64,000 nucleotides of DNA from Agrococcus sediminis. Its GTDB lineage: Bacteria; Actinomycetota; Actinomycetes; Actinomycetales; Microbacteriaceae. A program made the position numbers and the translations under genes. Below are positions 42,813 through 55,457 of the stretch, piece by piece. The notes below the pieces were generated by a model that worked only from the letters and a program-made list of their open reading frames with translations, was not told the DNA's origin and did no database searches. The DNA lies in the NCBI RefSeq assembly GCF_007923295.1, contig NZ_VOIR01000013.1:248001-312000 (forward strand). The letters are read 5' to 3'. Each line of letters opens with the position of its first letter. Within the stretch, counting starts at the first letter, position 1.

Positions 42813-43511
42813 ATGTCCTCTCTTCCCCGCCGCCCGCGCCTCGCGCCGCTCGTCCTCACCGCCGCGGCCGCGCTCGCGCTCGCCGGCTGCGTGCCGCTCC
42901 CGCCCGACGTGCCGCCCGTCATCGACGACCCCTCGCCGTCGGTGCCGCAGCCGAGCGAGCCGGCGCCCGCGCCGACCGAGTCGACGGAGCCCGGCACCGA
43001 TCCCGACGCCGGCGCGCTCCCCGAGCTGCTCGAGGTGGGCGACGTGCTCGAGCCCGGCACGCTGCCCGGCTGGGAGACGAGCATCACCACCGACAGCGCG
43101 TTCGCACCGCAGCCCGACTCCGACTTCCCGCTCGGCCCGACCATCCACGTCGTCGAGAGCGCGACCGGCTGCACCTTCTGGGCCTACCAGGGCCAGCAGG
43201 ACATCGACTCGACCGACGAGGTCGAGAGCTCCGAGGCGACGCTGGCTGCGCTCACCGACAGCTCGCCCGACGACTGGGACGCCGACACGTTCCAGCTGGC
43301 CCCCTCGGCGTCGCAGGGCGTCGCGGTGGTGCTGCTGTCGCTCTTCGAGGAGCGAGAGGACGGCTCGACCGAGGCGTGGTTCGCGCGCAACTTCCAGTCG
43401 AGCCAGACCACGAGCGCGATCCGCGCCGCGTGCGGTCCGGACACGGGCGGCATCGAGCACATCGACGAGGTCGTGCTCGAGCACTTCCAGATCAACTTCC
43501 TCGTGCCGTAG
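42813..43511 (+). CDS. Lipoprotein of unknown function
   Basis: A 232-aa exported lipoprotein. The lipobox ALAGC ends the signal peptide at about residue 25, so Cys25 would be lipidated. A Pro/Ser/Glu-rich spacer follows, then a globular domain beginning PELLEVGDVLEPGTLPGWETS with two cysteines (TGCTFW and RAACGP) that may form a disulfide. I do not recognise a family. GGAG lies a few bases upstream of the ATG. Confidence 0.75.
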   Translation: MSSLPRRPRLAPLVLTAAAALALAGCVPLPPDVPPVIDDPSPSVPQPSEPAPAPTESTEPGTDPDAGALPELLEVGDVLEPGTLPGWETSITTDSAFAPQPDSDFPLGPTIHVVESATGCTFWAYQGQQDIDSTDEVESSEATLAALTDSSPDDWDADTFQLAPSASQGVAVVLLSLFEEREDGSTEAWFARNFQSSQTTSAIRAACGPDTGGIEHIDEVVLEHFQINFLVP

Positions 43512-43514
43512 GCG

Positions 43515-45380
43515 CTACTCCGCGCGCAGCGACCGCCGCTCGCGCTCGAGGGCGAGCAGCTGCTCCTGCAGCCGCTTCGACGCCTCGGGGTCGGTGGCGC
43601 CGAGGCGCTGCAGGCTGCCGAGCAGCTCGGCCTTCCGCCGCAGGATGTCGCGGTCGACGAGCGAGCCGACGATGCCGCGCACGTAGGCGGTGACGCCCTC
43701 CTTCGACGTCTGCGGGATGGGCGACATCGCCAGCGCGCGCACGAGCGGCACGAGCTCCGCCGGCACCGCCTGCGCGACCCGCTCCGAGAAGTCGCTCGCC
43801 TCGAACGCGTCGAGCGTGGCCAGCACCCCGTCGCGCACGACCGCGAGCGACGGGTTGGCGACGTACGCGGAGGCGCCGCGCGCGGCCAGGTCGCGGCCGA
43901 GCACCGCCGGCTGCTGCAGCATCGCGGCGACCGCGTCGCGCTCGAGCCGCGACGCCGGGTCGCGCTCGAGCTGGCCGAGCGCCACGTCGGCGGGCGGATG
44001 CGCGGGCGCGCCGCCGGGGCGGCCGGCGTCGCCCGCGCCCGGCGTGGGCCGCGGCCCCGTCTGCCGCACGGCGGCGCGCACCTCCTCGGGGCTCACGCCG
44101 AGCCAGCCGGCGACCGTGCGCATGTAGCCGTCGGCGAGTGCGCGGTCGCGGATCGACTGCAGCACCGGCGCCGCGCGCCGCATCGCCGCGACCCGCCCCT
44201 CGACGGTCTCGAGGTCGTGCTGGGCGACGATGCGGCGCAGCATGAACTCGAACAGCGGCCGCGGCTGCTGCACGAGCCGCCGCACGGCGTCGTCGCCGCG
44301 CTCGAGGCGCAGGTCGCACGGGTCGAGGCCCTCGGGCGGCACCGCGACGAAGGTCTGCGCCGCGAAGCGCTGCTCCTCGGCGAAGGTGCGGGCCGCCGCC
44401 TGCTGCCCCGCCTCGTCGGGGTCGAAGGTGAACACGACGCGGCCGAGCGCGCGGGTGTCGGTCGTCGAGACGTCGCCGAGCACGCGCCGCAGCACCTTGA
44501 TGTGGTCGACGCCGAAGGCGGTGCCGCACGTCGCGACCGCGGTCGTCACGCCCGCGAGGTGGCACGCCATGACATCCGTGTAGCCCTCGACGACGACCGC
44601 CTCGTGGCCGCGCGCGATGTCGCGCTTCGCGAGGTCGAGCCCGTAGAGCACCTGGCTCTTGCGGAAGATGGGCGTCTCGGGCGAGTTGAGGTACTTCGGG
44701 CCCTTGTCGTCGTCGGCCAGGCGTCGCGCGCCGAACCCGACGGTGGCGCCGGCCACGTCGCGGATGGGCCAGATGAGCCGGCCGCGGAAGCGGTCGTAGC
44801 TGCCGCGCTGGCCCTCGCTCAGCAGGCCCGCGCCGAGCAGCTCGGCCTCGGTGAAGCCGCGGCCGCGCAGGTGCGACTTCAGCGCGTCGAACGACGCGGG
44901 CGCGAAGCCCACGCCGAAGCGCTCGGCCGCGGCGAGGTCGAAGCCGCGCTCGCCGAGGAAGCGCTGCCCGAGCGCCGCGCCCGGCGTCAGCAGCTGCTCG
45001 CGGAAGTACGCCTCGGCGGCCTTCGACGCCTCGAGCAGCCGCAGCCGCCCGCTCGTCTCCTCCTGCGGCTTGCCGTCCTCGTAGTGGAGCGTGTAGCCGA
45101 GCTGCGCGGCGAAGCGCTCCACGGTCTCCTGGAACGACGTGTGGTCCATCGCCATCACGAACTGGAAGGCGTCGCCGTCCTCGCCGCAGCCGAAGCAGTG
45201 GTAGCGGCCCACGGCCGGCCGCACGTGGAACGACGGCGTGCGCTCGTCGTGGAACGGGCACAGCCCCTTCATGCTGCCGACGCCCGCGGTCTTCAGCGTG
45301 ACGTGCTCGGCGACCACGTCGACGATCGAGATGCGCGAGCGCAGCTCGTCGATGTCCGCGCGTCGGATCCGGCCCGCCAT
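43515..45380 (-). CDS. dnaG: DNA primase
   Basis: A 621-aa primase that lays RNA primers for replication. The N-terminal CHC2 zinc finger is intact (CPFHDERTPSFH, then YHCFGCGEDGD near residues 40-66). The catalytic core has the EGYTDVMA and FDPDEAGQQAA Toprim motifs near 265-325. The C-terminal helicase-interaction domain follows. It is the last gene of the glyS-dusB-dgt-dnaG run, starting 9 nt after dgt. Confidence 0.95.
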   Translation of the reverse strand: MAGRIRRADIDELRSRISIVDVVAEHVTLKTAGVGSMKGLCPFHDERTPSFHVRPAVGRYHCFGCGEDGDAFQFVMAMDHTSFQETVERFAAQLGYTLHYEDGKPQEETSGRLRLLEASKAAEAYFREQLLTPGAALGQRFLGERGFDLAAAERFGVGFAPASFDALKSHLRGRGFTEAELLGAGLLSEGQRGSYDRFRGRLIWPIRDVAGATVGFGARRLADDDKGPKYLNSPETPIFRKSQVLYGLDLAKRDIARGHEAVVVEGYTDVMACHLAGVTTAVATCGTAFGVDHIKVLRRVLGDVSTTDTRALGRVVFTFDPDEAGQQAAARTFAEEQRFAAQTFVAVPPEGLDPCDLRLERGDDAVRRLVQQPRPLFEFMLRRIVAQHDLETVEGRVAAMRRAAPVLQSIRDRALADGYMRTVAGWLGVSPEEVRAAVRQTGPRPTPGAGDAGRPGGAPAHPPADVALGQLERDPASRLERDAVAAMLQQPAVLGRDLAARGASAYVANPSLAVVRDGVLATLDAFEASDFSERVAQAVPAELVPLVRALAMSPIPQTSKEGVTAYVRGIVGSLVDRDILRRKAELLGSLQRLGATDPEASKRLQEQLLALERERRSLRAE

Positions 45381-45389
45381 CGCTCCCCC

Positions 45390-46646
45390 TCAGTCCCCGA
45401 CGTGGCGCTCGTGCCACGCGAAGGCGCCGCGGTCGGTGAGGCTTGCGACCTGGTCGACCACCACGCGGGCGCGCCCGGCGTCGTCGGATGCGGCGCGCCA
45501 GTCGTCGGCGTGGGCCCGGTCGAGCGCGGCGGGGCCGATGCGCAGCAGCGCGTCGCACAGCTCCTGCAGGATGCGGCGCTGGCTCGCGTAGATCGGCTGC
45601 CGGCGCTCGGCGAGGATGAAGCTCGCGGCCGTGCCCTTGAGCACCGCGATCTCGGCACGCACCTCGCGCGGCACCTCGACGGTGCCGCCGAAGCGCGCGA
45701 GCGGCCCCGAGTGGCTCTCGCGCGTCGCCCGGATCGCCGCGTTCGCGAACCGCCCGATGAGCTTCGACGTGAGGTTCTTGAGGCGCGCGTGGTCGGCCCG
45801 CGAGCCGTCGAACGAGCGCAGCCACGTGTCGAGGTCGTCGAGCCGGTCGAAGGCGGCGAGCAGCTCGTCGCGTGTGAACTCCGGCCCCACCCACGTGAGC
45901 ATCATCGAGACGAGCTCGTCGTGGCCGACGCGGCTCTGCAGCTTCGCCACGTCGACGTAGCCGCCGACCACGGCGTCCTCGAAGTCGTGCACCGAGTAGG
46001 CGATGTCGTCGGCGAGGTCCATCACCTGCGCCTCGATGCTCGGCCTGCCCTCGGGCGCCCCCAGGCGCATCCACTCGAACGCGTCGCGGTCGTCGGCGTA
46101 GAAGCCGAACTTCACCCGGCCGGATGCGTCGTGGACGTCGGTCGCGGCCGGCCACGGGTACTTGCACGCGGCGTCGACGCTCGCGCGCGTCAGGTTGAGC
46201 CCGTAGGGGCGGCCGTCGATCACCTTCGGCTCGAGCCGCGTGATGACGCGCAGCGTCTGCGCGTTGCCCTCGAAGCCGCCGATCGCCAGCGCCCACTCGT
46301 TGAGGCCCTTCTCGCCGTTGTGGCCGAAGGGCGGATGCCCGATGTCGTGGGCGAGGCACGCGGTGTCGACGACGTCGTGGTCGAGCCCGAGCTCGGCGGC
46401 GATCTCGCGGCCGATCTGGGCCACCTCGAGCGAGTGCGTCAAGCGGGTGCGCGAGTCGTCGAAGCCCATCGTGGGCGAGAGCACCTGCGTCTTCTGCCCG
46501 AGCCGCCGGAATGCGCTCGAGTGCAGCAGCCGCGCCCGGTCGCGCGCGAAGTCGGTGCGCGCGGAGGTGTGCGTCTCGGGCAGCCAGCGCTCGACGTCGT
46601 GGTCGCCGTACCCCTTCGGCGCCGCCCGGCGCGGCTCAGCCGCCAC
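45390..46646 (-). CDS. dgt: dGTP triphosphohydrolase-like HD protein
   Basis: A 418-aa HD-domain enzyme that hydrolyses dNTPs, usually dGTP. HD motifs are visible: RLTHSLEVAQIGREIA near residue 68, LAHDIGHPPFGHNGE near 99, and DLADDIAYSVHDFED near 210. The dgt-dnaG order is a conserved actinobacterial pairing. GTG start; it overlaps the end of dusB by 11 bp. Confidence 0.92.
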   Translation of the reverse strand: MAAEPRRAAPKGYGDHDVERWLPETHTSARTDFARDRARLLHSSAFRRLGQKTQVLSPTMGFDDSRTRLTHSLEVAQIGREIAAELGLDHDVVDTACLAHDIGHPPFGHNGEKGLNEWALAIGGFEGNAQTLRVITRLEPKVIDGRPYGLNLTRASVDAACKYPWPAATDVHDASGRVKFGFYADDRDAFEWMRLGAPEGRPSIEAQVMDLADDIAYSVHDFEDAVVGGYVDVAKLQSRVGHDELVSMMLTWVGPEFTRDELLAAFDRLDDLDTWLRSFDGSRADHARLKNLTSKLIGRFANAAIRATRESHSGPLARFGGTVEVPREVRAEIAVLKGTAASFILAERRQPIYASQRRILQELCDALLRIGPAALDRAHADDWRAASDDAGRARVVVDQVASLTDRGAFAWHERHVGD

Positions 46647-47790
46647 GGGTGTCGCTCTCGTCCTCGATGAGCGCCGCCCGCTGCGCCGCGCTCAGCTCCG
46701 GGCTGTCGAGCCAGCCGTCGGGCAGCGCCGGGCGCCGGGGGCTGCCGGCGCGACCCCGCTGCCCCTCGATGCCCTCGGCGCGGTAGGGCACGCCGCGGTC
46801 GAGCCCGCCGAGCAGCTCGTCGAGCTGCGCGAGCGACTCGACCGCCGCGAGCGCGCGACGCGCGTCGCCGCCGACGGGGTAGCCCTTGAAGTACCAGGCG
46901 ACGTGCTTGCGGATGTCGCGGCAGGCGCGGTCCTCCTCGCCGAAGAACTCGACCAGCAGCTCCGCATGCCGTCGGAACGCATCCGCCACCTGCCCGAGGC
47001 TCGGCCGGTGCCGGGCGTCGCTGCCGGCGAACGCGGCCGCGAGGTCGCCGAAGAGCCAGGGGCGGCCGAGGCAGCCGCGGCCGACCACGACGCCGTCGAC
47101 GCCCGTCTCGCGCACCATCCGCAGCGCATCCTCGGCCTGCCAGATGTCGCCGTTGCCGAGCACGGGGATGGAGGTGACCGCCTCCTTGAGGCGCGCGATC
47201 GCGGCCCAGTCGGCGGTGCCCGAGTAGTGCTGGGCGGCGGTGCGACCGTGCAGGGCGACTGCCGCGACGCCGGCGTCCTCGGCGATGCGCCCGGCGTCGA
47301 GATAGGTGAGGTGGTCGTCGTCGATGCCCTTCCGCATCTTGACGGTCACCGGGATGTCGCCGGCGCGCGCGACGGCGCGCTGCACGATCGCGCCGAACAG
47401 CTCCCGCTTCCACGGCAGCGCGCTGCCGCCGCCCCGGCGCGTGACCTTCGGCACCGGGCAGCCGAAGTTGAGGTCGATGTGGTCGGCGCGGTCCTCGTCG
47501 ACGAGGATGCCGACGGCCTGCTCGACCGTGCGCGGGTCGACGCCGTACAGCTGCACCGACCGCGGCGTCTCGGACTCGTGGTGGCTGATGAGGCGCATCG
47601 TCTCGGGCGTGCGCTCGACGAGCGCGCGCGAGGTGATCATCTCGCTCACGTACAGTCCGGCGCCGAACTCGCGGCAGAGCCGCCGGAACGCGGTGTTCGT
47701 GATGCCGGCCATGGGCGCGAGCACGACCGGCGTGTCGAGGGCGATGGGCCCGATCGACAGCGCCGGGGTCGTGCTCACGGTGCTCGTCAC
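46636..47790 (-). CDS. dusB: tRNA-dihydrouridine synthase
   Basis: A 384-aa FMN enzyme that reduces uridines in tRNA. Seen: [20 protein letters not shown] near the N-terminus, [22 protein letters not shown] near 108 with the catalytic Cys, the [14 protein letters not shown] strand and the FMN-phosphate motif [15 protein letters not shown]. The C-terminal region is longer than in E. coli DusB, as usual for actinobacteria. GTG start overlaps the glyS stop (GTGA). Confidence 0.93.
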   Translation of the reverse strand: MTSTVSTTPALSIGPIALDTPVVLAPMAGITNTAFRRLCREFGAGLYVSEMITSRALVERTPETMRLISHHESETPRSVQLYGVDPRTVEQAVGILVDEDRADHIDLNFGCPVPKVTRRGGGSALPWKRELFGAIVQRAVARAGDIPVTVKMRKGIDDDHLTYLDAGRIAEDAGVAAVALHGRTAAQHYSGTADWAAIARLKEAVTSIPVLGNGDIWQAEDALRMVRETGVDGVVVGRGCLGRPWLFGDLAAAFAGSDARHRPSLGQVADAFRRHAELLVEFFGEEDRACRDIRKHVAWYFKGYPVGGDARRALAAVESLAQLDELLGGLDRGVPYRAEGIEGQRGRAGSPRRPALPDGWLDSPELSAAQRAALIEDESDTRGG

Positions 47791-49166
47791 GCTCCGACGA
47801 GCCCCTGGGCCAGGTGCGCCTCGAGGTCGTCGATCGCGACGCGGGTCTGCGCCATCGAGTCGCGCTCGCGCACCGTCACCGCGCCGTCCTCGAGCGAGTC
47901 GAAGTCGACGGTGACGCAGTACGGCGTCCCGACCTCGTCCTGCCGGCGGTAGCGGCGGCCGATCGCGCCGGCGTCGTCGAAGTCGATCGCCCAGAGCTTG
48001 CGCAGCCGCGCGGCGATGTCGCGGGCGAGCGGCGAGAGCTGCTCGTTGCGCGACAGCGGCAGCACCGCGACCTTGACGGGCGCGAGGCGCGGGTCGAGCC
48101 GGAGCACGGTGCGGGTGTCGGTGCCGCCCTTGCTGTTGGGCACCTCCTCCTCCTCGTAGGCGTCGACGAGGAACGCCATGAGGCTGCGCGTGAGGCCGAA
48201 CGACGGCTCGATGACGTACGGCGTGTAGCGCTCGCCGGTGGCCTGGTCGAAGTAGACGAGGTCCTTGCCGGAGGCCTCCGAGTGCGACGAGAGGTCGAAG
48301 TCGGTGCGGTTCGCGATGCCCATGAGCTCGCCCCACTCCGAGCCCTGGAAGCCGAAGCGGTACTCGACGTCGATCGTGCCGGCCGAGTAGTGCGCGCGCT
48401 CCTCCTCGGGCACGTCGAAGCGGCGCATGTTGGCCGGGTCGACGCCGAGGTCGACGAACCAGTCCCAGCACGCCTCGACCCAGCGGTCGAACCACGCGGG
48501 GGCCTCGTCGGGGTGCGTGAAGTACTCGATCTCCATCTGCTCGAACTCGCGCGTGCGGAAGATGAAGTTGCCGGGCGTGATCTCGTTGCGGAAGGCCTTG
48601 CCGACCTGGCCGATGCCGAACGGCGGCTTCTTGCGCGAGACGGTGAGCACGTTCGAGAAGTTCACGAAGATGCCCTGCGCGGTCTCGGGGCGCAGGTAGT
48701 GCTGGCCCGCCTCGTTGTCGACCGGGCCGAGGTACGTCTTCATGAGGCCCGAGAAGAGCTGCGGCTCGGTCCACTTGCCCGTCGTGCCGCAGTCGGGGCA
48801 CGTGATCTCGTCCATCGAGGCGGCGGCGCGGCCCTTCTTCGCCTCGTACGCCTCCTCGAGGTGGTCCTGGCGGTGGCGCTTGTGGCACTGCAGGCACTCG
48901 ACGAGGGGGTCGGTGAACGTGGCGACGTGGCCGGATGCCTGCCACACGGCCGACGGCAGGATGATCGACGAGTCGAGGCCCACCATGTCGTCGCGGCCCT
49001 GCACGAACGTCTTCCACCACTGGCGCTTGATGTTCTCCTTGAGCGCCACGCCCAGGGGGCCGTAGTCCCACGCCGACCGGGAGCCGCCGTAGATCTCGCC
49101 CGCCTGGAACACGAAGCCACGGCGCTTCGCGAGGTTGATGACGGCGTCGAGTCGGTTCTGGGCCAC
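47787..49166 (-). CDS. glyS: Glycyl-tRNA synthetase (class II, dimeric)
   Basis: A 459-aa class II synthetase of the alpha-2 type. Seen: [24 protein letters not shown] near residue 15, an inserted zinc-knuckle region with CLQCHKRH and CPDCGTTG, motif 2 [17 protein letters not shown], and motif 3-like [13 protein letters not shown]. The C-terminal anticodon-binding domain starts near 365. GTG start; it heads the operon with dusB, dgt and dnaG. Confidence 0.95.
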   Translation of the reverse strand: MAQNRLDAVINLAKRRGFVFQAGEIYGGSRSAWDYGPLGVALKENIKRQWWKTFVQGRDDMVGLDSSIILPSAVWQASGHVATFTDPLVECLQCHKRHRQDHLEEAYEAKKGRAAASMDEITCPDCGTTGKWTEPQLFSGLMKTYLGPVDNEAGQHYLRPETAQGIFVNFSNVLTVSRKKPPFGIGQVGKAFRNEITPGNFIFRTREFEQMEIEYFTHPDEAPAWFDRWVEACWDWFVDLGVDPANMRRFDVPEEERAHYSAGTIDVEYRFGFQGSEWGELMGIANRTDFDLSSHSEASGKDLVYFDQATGERYTPYVIEPSFGLTRSLMAFLVDAYEEEEVPNSKGGTDTRTVLRLDPRLAPVKVAVLPLSRNEQLSPLARDIAARLRKLWAIDFDDAGAIGRRYRRQDEVGTPYCVTVDFDSLEDGAVTVRERDSMAQTRVAIDDLEAHLAQGLVGA

Positions 49167-49223
49167 GGATGCTCCTCGGTATCGGCCGGGCGCCCCTGGC
49201 TGGGGCGCGGCACGTGAACCTCG

Positions 49224-49229
49224 ATTCTA
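49224..49229 (-). promoter_or_regulatory. -10 box (TAGAAT) of the glyS operon
   Basis: TAGAAT on the minus strand, one base from the TATAAT consensus, giving a leader of about 50 nt, too short for a T-box. Confidence 0.5.
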
Positions 49230-49299
49230 CCGAGCGGGCGAGGCGCTCCCGGTCGCTGTGCCTCGCGCATGGGGGCGATGCGCGGATGCGGTGCTGGGA

Positions 49300-49305
49300 T
49301 AGGGT
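49300..49305 (+). promoter_or_regulatory. -10 box (TAGGGT) of the nucleotidyltransferase-like gene
   Basis: TAGGGT gives a leader of about 40 nt with a GGGGCGC/GCGCCCC hairpin (49314-49329) and an AGGAGGG ribosome-binding site before the ATG at 49353. Confidence 0.4.
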
Positions 49306-49352
49306 CGAGGCTTGGGGCGCGAGCGCCCCGAAGGACTCGGCGAGGAGGGCCG

Positions 49353-49961
49353 ATGCAGAGCGATGAGCAGCGAGAGCTCTATGGCGCCTGGGCCGAGCGC
49401 TGGCCCGCGGACGCGGCCGAGCTCCTCGACGGCTACTCCGGCACCTGGTGGATCGGCGGCGGCTGGGCCCTCGACCGCGCGCTCGAGCGCAGCCGCCCGC
49501 ACGGCGACATCGACCTCGTCATCCCCCGCAGCGAGCTGAGCCTGCTGCGCGGCTGGCTCGGCGGCAAGTGGCAGCTGTGGTGCGCCTTCCAGGGCGCGCT
49601 GAAGCCGCTCCTCCCCCACGACTCCGACGTGCTGCCGCTCGGCACCACGAGCATTTGGCTGCGCCGCAGCGCCTACGGGCAGTGGGAGTACGAGGTGCTG
49701 CTCGACCCGAGCGACAGCGAGTCCTGGCGCTTCCGCCGCGACACCGCCGTCACGATGCCGCTCGACGACGCGCTGATGGCGGTCGACGGCATCCGCTACG
49801 CCAAGCCGCAGATCGTGCTCGCGTACGCCGCGGCCGAGCAGGCCGACGTCGCCTGGCTCGACGAGGCGCTCCCGGCCCTCGACGCCGAGGCCCGCGCGTG
49901 GCTCGCCGAGCGCATCGCCGAGGACCACCCCTGGCGCAAGCGCCTGCTCGCCGCGGGCTGA
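49353..49961 (+). CDS. Nucleotidyltransferase-fold protein (aminoglycoside adenylyltransferase-like)
   Basis: A 202-aa protein with the nucleotidyltransferase core WWIGGGWALDRALERSRPHGDIDLVIPR (residues about 31-58), including the catalytic HGDID Asp pair. This pattern is shared with AadD/LinB-type antibiotic nucleotidyltransferases and with chromosomal relatives of unknown role. Resistance cannot be inferred from this alone. The AGGAGGG site fixes the start. It is convergent with uppS. Confidence 0.78.
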   Translation: MQSDEQRELYGAWAERWPADAAELLDGYSGTWWIGGGWALDRALERSRPHGDIDLVIPRSELSLLRGWLGGKWQLWCAFQGALKPLLPHDSDVLPLGTTSIWLRRSAYGQWEYEVLLDPSDSESWRFRRDTAVTMPLDDALMAVDGIRYAKPQIVLAYAAAEQADVAWLDEALPALDAEARAWLAERIAEDHPWRKRLLAAG

Positions 49962-49968
49962 GCGCCGC

Positions 49969-50748
49969 TCAGCCGGTCGGCTGCGGCGCGTCGACCGCGC
50001 CGCCGAAGCGCCGGTCGCGCCCCGTGTACTGGTCGAGCGCGTGCCACAGGTCGCGCCGCGTGAAGTCGGGCCACAGCCGGTCGAGGAAGACCATCTCGGC
50101 GTAGGCGCCCTGCAGCGTGAGGAAGTTCGAGATGCGCTGCTCGCCGGAGGAGCGGATGTAGAGGTCGACGTCCGGCACGTCCGGGTTGTACATGCGGCTG
50201 CGCACGAGCCGGTCGTCGACGGCGGAGGGCTTGAGCCGCCCGGCCGCGACGTCCTCGGCGATCGAGCGCACCGCATCCGCGATCTCGTGCGTGCCCCCGT
50301 AGTTGACGCACATCTGCAGGGTCATCGCGGTGTTGCCCGCGGTGCGCCGCTCGGCCTCCTCGAGCTCGCGGATCACCGACGGCCACAGGCGCGGCCGGCG
50401 CCCCGCCCACCGCACCCGCACGCCCCACGCGTCGAGCTGGTCGCGCTGGCGACGCAGCACGTCCTTGTTGAAGCCCATGAGGAAGCGCACCTCGTCGGGG
50501 CTGCGCTTCCAGTTCTCGGTCGAGAAGGCGTAGACCGACAGGTGCTGCACCCCGACCTGCAGGGCGCCCGCGACGACGTCGAGCAGGCGCTCCTCGCCGG
50601 CTGCGTGCCCCTGCGTGCGCGTGAGGCCGCGGGCGTTGGCCCAGCGCCCGTTGCCGTCCATGATGATCGCGACGTGCGCGGGCAGGCTGCCGGCCGGGTA
50701 CGCGGGCGGCTGCTCGCCCGTCCAGTCGATGGGCCGCGTCTCGCTCAC
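49969..50748 (-). CDS. uppS: Isoprenyl (undecaprenyl-type) diphosphate synthase
   Basis: A 259-aa cis-prenyltransferase making the polyprenyl carrier for cell-wall synthesis. Seen: [17 protein letters not shown] with the catalytic Asp near residue 31, [18 protein letters not shown], and [15 protein letters not shown] near 200. Product chain length is not visible from sequence. GTG start overlaps the recO stop (GTGA). Confidence 0.95.
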   Translation of the reverse strand: MSETRPIDWTGEQPPAYPAGSLPAHVAIIMDGNGRWANARGLTRTQGHAAGEERLLDVVAGALQVGVQHLSVYAFSTENWKRSPDEVRFLMGFNKDVLRRQRDQLDAWGVRVRWAGRRPRLWPSVIRELEEAERRTAGNTAMTLQMCVNYGGTHEIADAVRSIAEDVAAGRLKPSAVDDRLVRSRMYNPDVPDVDLYIRSSGEQRISNFLTLQGAYAEMVFLDRLWPDFTRRDLWHALDQYTGRDRRFGGAVDAPQPTG

Positions 50749-51476
50749 CTGGCTCCTCGGTCGACGTGCTCGAGCGAGCGCAGGCCCCGCTCGAGGTGCC
50801 ACTGCACGTAGGCCCCGACGGCGCCGGATGCGCGGGTGCGGACGCCCGGCGGGGTCGCCTCGGCCGCGGCCCAGTCGCCCGTGAGCAGGGCGCCGAGCAG
50901 CGCGAGCGTCGGCGCGTCGATGCGCATCGCCCCGGGCGGCGCCGCGTGGTCGGCGACCATGCCGCCGAGCTGCGGCACGAACGCGCGGTGCGGCCCCGGC
51001 TCGCCCGTGACGGCGCAGTCGGCGAACGACGGCGCCCAGCCGGCGACCGAGAGGGCGCGCAGCAGGTACGAGTCGAGGGTCAGCGACGGGTCGTGCTCGC
51101 CGCGTGAGAGCGACCGCAGCGCACCCACGAGCAGCAGGTACTGCTGGCGCGAGCCGTCCTCGTCGGTGAGCCGGTCGGCGGTCTCGACCATCGCGGTCGC
51201 GGCGGTGTAGCTGCGGTAGTCGGCGACGATGACCGGCGCGTAGGAGCCGAGGGTCACCGCTTGCGTGACGATGTCGAGGCTGCGGCCGACCGCGAGCTGC
51301 AGGTCGGCGACCATGAACGGCTCGAGCCGGCCGCCGAACCGCGACGAGGTGCGCCGCACGCCGCGCGCGACCGCCCGCACCTTGCCGTGCTCGCGCGTCA
51401 GCAGCGTGACGATGCGGTCGGCCTCCCCCAGCTGGTGGGTGCGGAGGACGACTCCCTCGTCGCGGTAGGTCGGCAC
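50745..51476 (-). CDS. recO: DNA repair protein RecO
   Basis: A 243-aa recombination mediator that helps load RecA at gaps. The N-terminal OB-fold start [38 protein letters not shown] is characteristic, and a helical C-terminal domain follows. The zinc-binding cysteines of many RecO proteins are not evident here (only one Cys, in FADCAVTG). GTG start 3 nt after the leuA stop. Confidence 0.92.
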   Translation of the reverse strand: MPTYRDEGVVLRTHQLGEADRIVTLLTREHGKVRAVARGVRRTSSRFGGRLEPFMVADLQLAVGRSLDIVTQAVTLGSYAPVIVADYRSYTAATAMVETADRLTDEDGSRQQYLLLVGALRSLSRGEHDPSLTLDSYLLRALSVAGWAPSFADCAVTGEPGPHRAFVPQLGGMVADHAAPPGAMRIDAPTLALLGALLTGDWAAAEATPPGVRTRASGAVGAYVQWHLERGLRSLEHVDRGAR

Positions 51477-51479
51477 GGG

Positions 51480-54065
<2,586 letters not shown>

Positions 54066-54069
<4 letters not shown>

Positions 54070-55286
54070 GCGCGGCCTCCCTGCGCCGGGGCAGCCAACG
54101 GGTGCTGCATGCCCGCCGGGAACGCCGCCCGCACGCGGAACCACCCGTCGTCGATGCCCGACCACAGCTCTCCGCCGGCGAGCCGCGCGCGCTCGTGCAT
54201 CCCGCGAACGCCGTGGCCCGCGCGGCCGGGCATCGCGAGCATCCGATTGTGCACGTCGATCACCGCGCCGGCGCCGCCGAGCAGGCGCACGTGCACCGGC
54301 TGGGCGCGGTCGCCGTGCCGCAGCGCGTTCGTCAGCGCCTCCTGCAGGATCCGGTAGGCGGCGATGTCGGCCGTGCGCGGCAGCGCGACCGGGCCGCCCG
54401 CCCGCTCCAGCCGCACGTCGAGGCCGGCCGCGCGCATCCGCTCGACCAGCACGTCGACGCCGTCGAGCGACGCGATCGGGTCGGGCGCCTCGCTGTGGCG
54501 CAGCTGCTCGAGCAGCAGCCGCACGTCGCCGAGCGCGTGCTTCGCCGTGCCGGCGATCGTCTCGAGCGAGGCGTCCTTCACGGCCGGATCGGCCGCGTAG
54601 CGCGCGCCGTTCGCCTGTGCGATGACGACGGCGAGCGAGTGGGCGACGACGTCGTGCATGTCGCGCGCGAGCGCCGCCCGCTCCTCCTCCTGGTCGGCGC
54701 GCCGCTGCGACACCTGCGCGACGACCGTCGCCGCCTCGGTGCGGGCGGCCGCCGCGACGCCCCAGCCGACGAGGATCGCCATCGAGAACAGCAGCATCGG
54801 CGGGATCCAGAGGATCGCCGTGAGGCGCACGACCTCGCTCGCGGCCGCGCCGGGGGACGCGAACCCGCCCGTGGTGGTCACCCACCACGACGCGAGCAGC
54901 GACGCGGCGAGCGCGAGAGCGAAGGCTGCGAGCCGGCCGGGCCAGCGCGAGAAGCGGCCCGCCGAGTAGAGCACGACGAGCACCGCGAACCAGACCGGGA
55001 AGAGCGGCGCGGCGAGCAGCACGTGCACGGCCCCGAGCGCGGTGAGCGCGGCGAGCGCGAGCACCGGGCGGGCGCGGCGCACGAGGATCGCGCCGACCAT
55101 GGCGACAGCGACGACCGCCGCGAGCAGCCACGGGGTGTCGATCGGCAGCGCCGCCATCAGCACCATCGGCAGCCCGAGGAGGGCGAGCGTGACCGCGGCG
55201 AGGATGGCATCCGCGCGGAGCGTGCGCCGGTCGAGGCGCCCGCCGCCGGCGGGGCGCCGGGGGTCGACGGCGGATGCGGTGGTCAC
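54066..55286 (-). CDS. Sensor histidine kinase (HisKA_3 type)
   Basis: A 406-aa membrane kinase. The N-terminal third has about five hydrophobic segments (residues about 25-185) with very short outer loops, so the stimulus is likely sensed in the membrane. The dimerisation helix carries the phosphorylated His in ALARDMHDVVAHSLAVV near 220. The ATPase domain has the N-box QEALTNALRHG and the G-box GHGVRGMHERARLAGG. The start is GTG at 55286, 7 nt after a TACGCT -10 box. Confidence 0.92.
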
Positions 55287-55293
55287 GCACGCC

Positions 55294-55299
55294 AGCGTA
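55294..55299 (-). promoter_or_regulatory. -10 box (TACGCT), leaderless histidine-kinase promoter
   Basis: TACGCT on the minus strand, 7 nt before the GTG at 55286. Confidence 0.45.
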
Positions 55300-55406
55300 G
55301 GGCGGCGTCGGGCGCGGGCCGGGCCCGCCCGCCGGGAATCATCCGCTCGGCGGAGGCCGCCCGCGCGGGCCGGTCGCGCCTGGCGCGCGCGTGCGGCCGC
55401 GCCGGA

Positions 55407-55412
55407 TAGGCT
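55407..55412 (+). promoter_or_regulatory. -10 box (TAGGCT) of the FkbM-type gene
   Basis: TAGGCT is followed 7 nt later by a 16-bp palindrome, so the transcript would begin at or inside that palindrome. Confidence 0.45.
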
Positions 55413-55419
55413 CTGCCTC

Positions 55420-55435
55420 GCTGCACCGGTGCAGC
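55420..55435. promoter_or_regulatory. 16-bp perfect palindrome GCTGCACCGGTGCAGC at the predicted start site
   Basis: It is a perfect dyad without spacer placed where a repressor would block initiation. It does not match an operator I can name. Confidence 0.45.
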
Positions 55436-55457
55436 TCCCGACCAGGATCGAGGGCAC

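Noticed and set aside
49167-49230. T-box riboswitch upstream of glyS
   Set aside because: The predicted leader is only about 50 nt and lacks the T-box sequence and a specifier stem.
49353-49961. Acquired antibiotic resistance gene (nucleotidyltransferase)
   Set aside because: Only the general nucleotidyltransferase core is visible, codon use fits the genome, and no mobile element flanks it; chromosomal homologues of unknown role are common.
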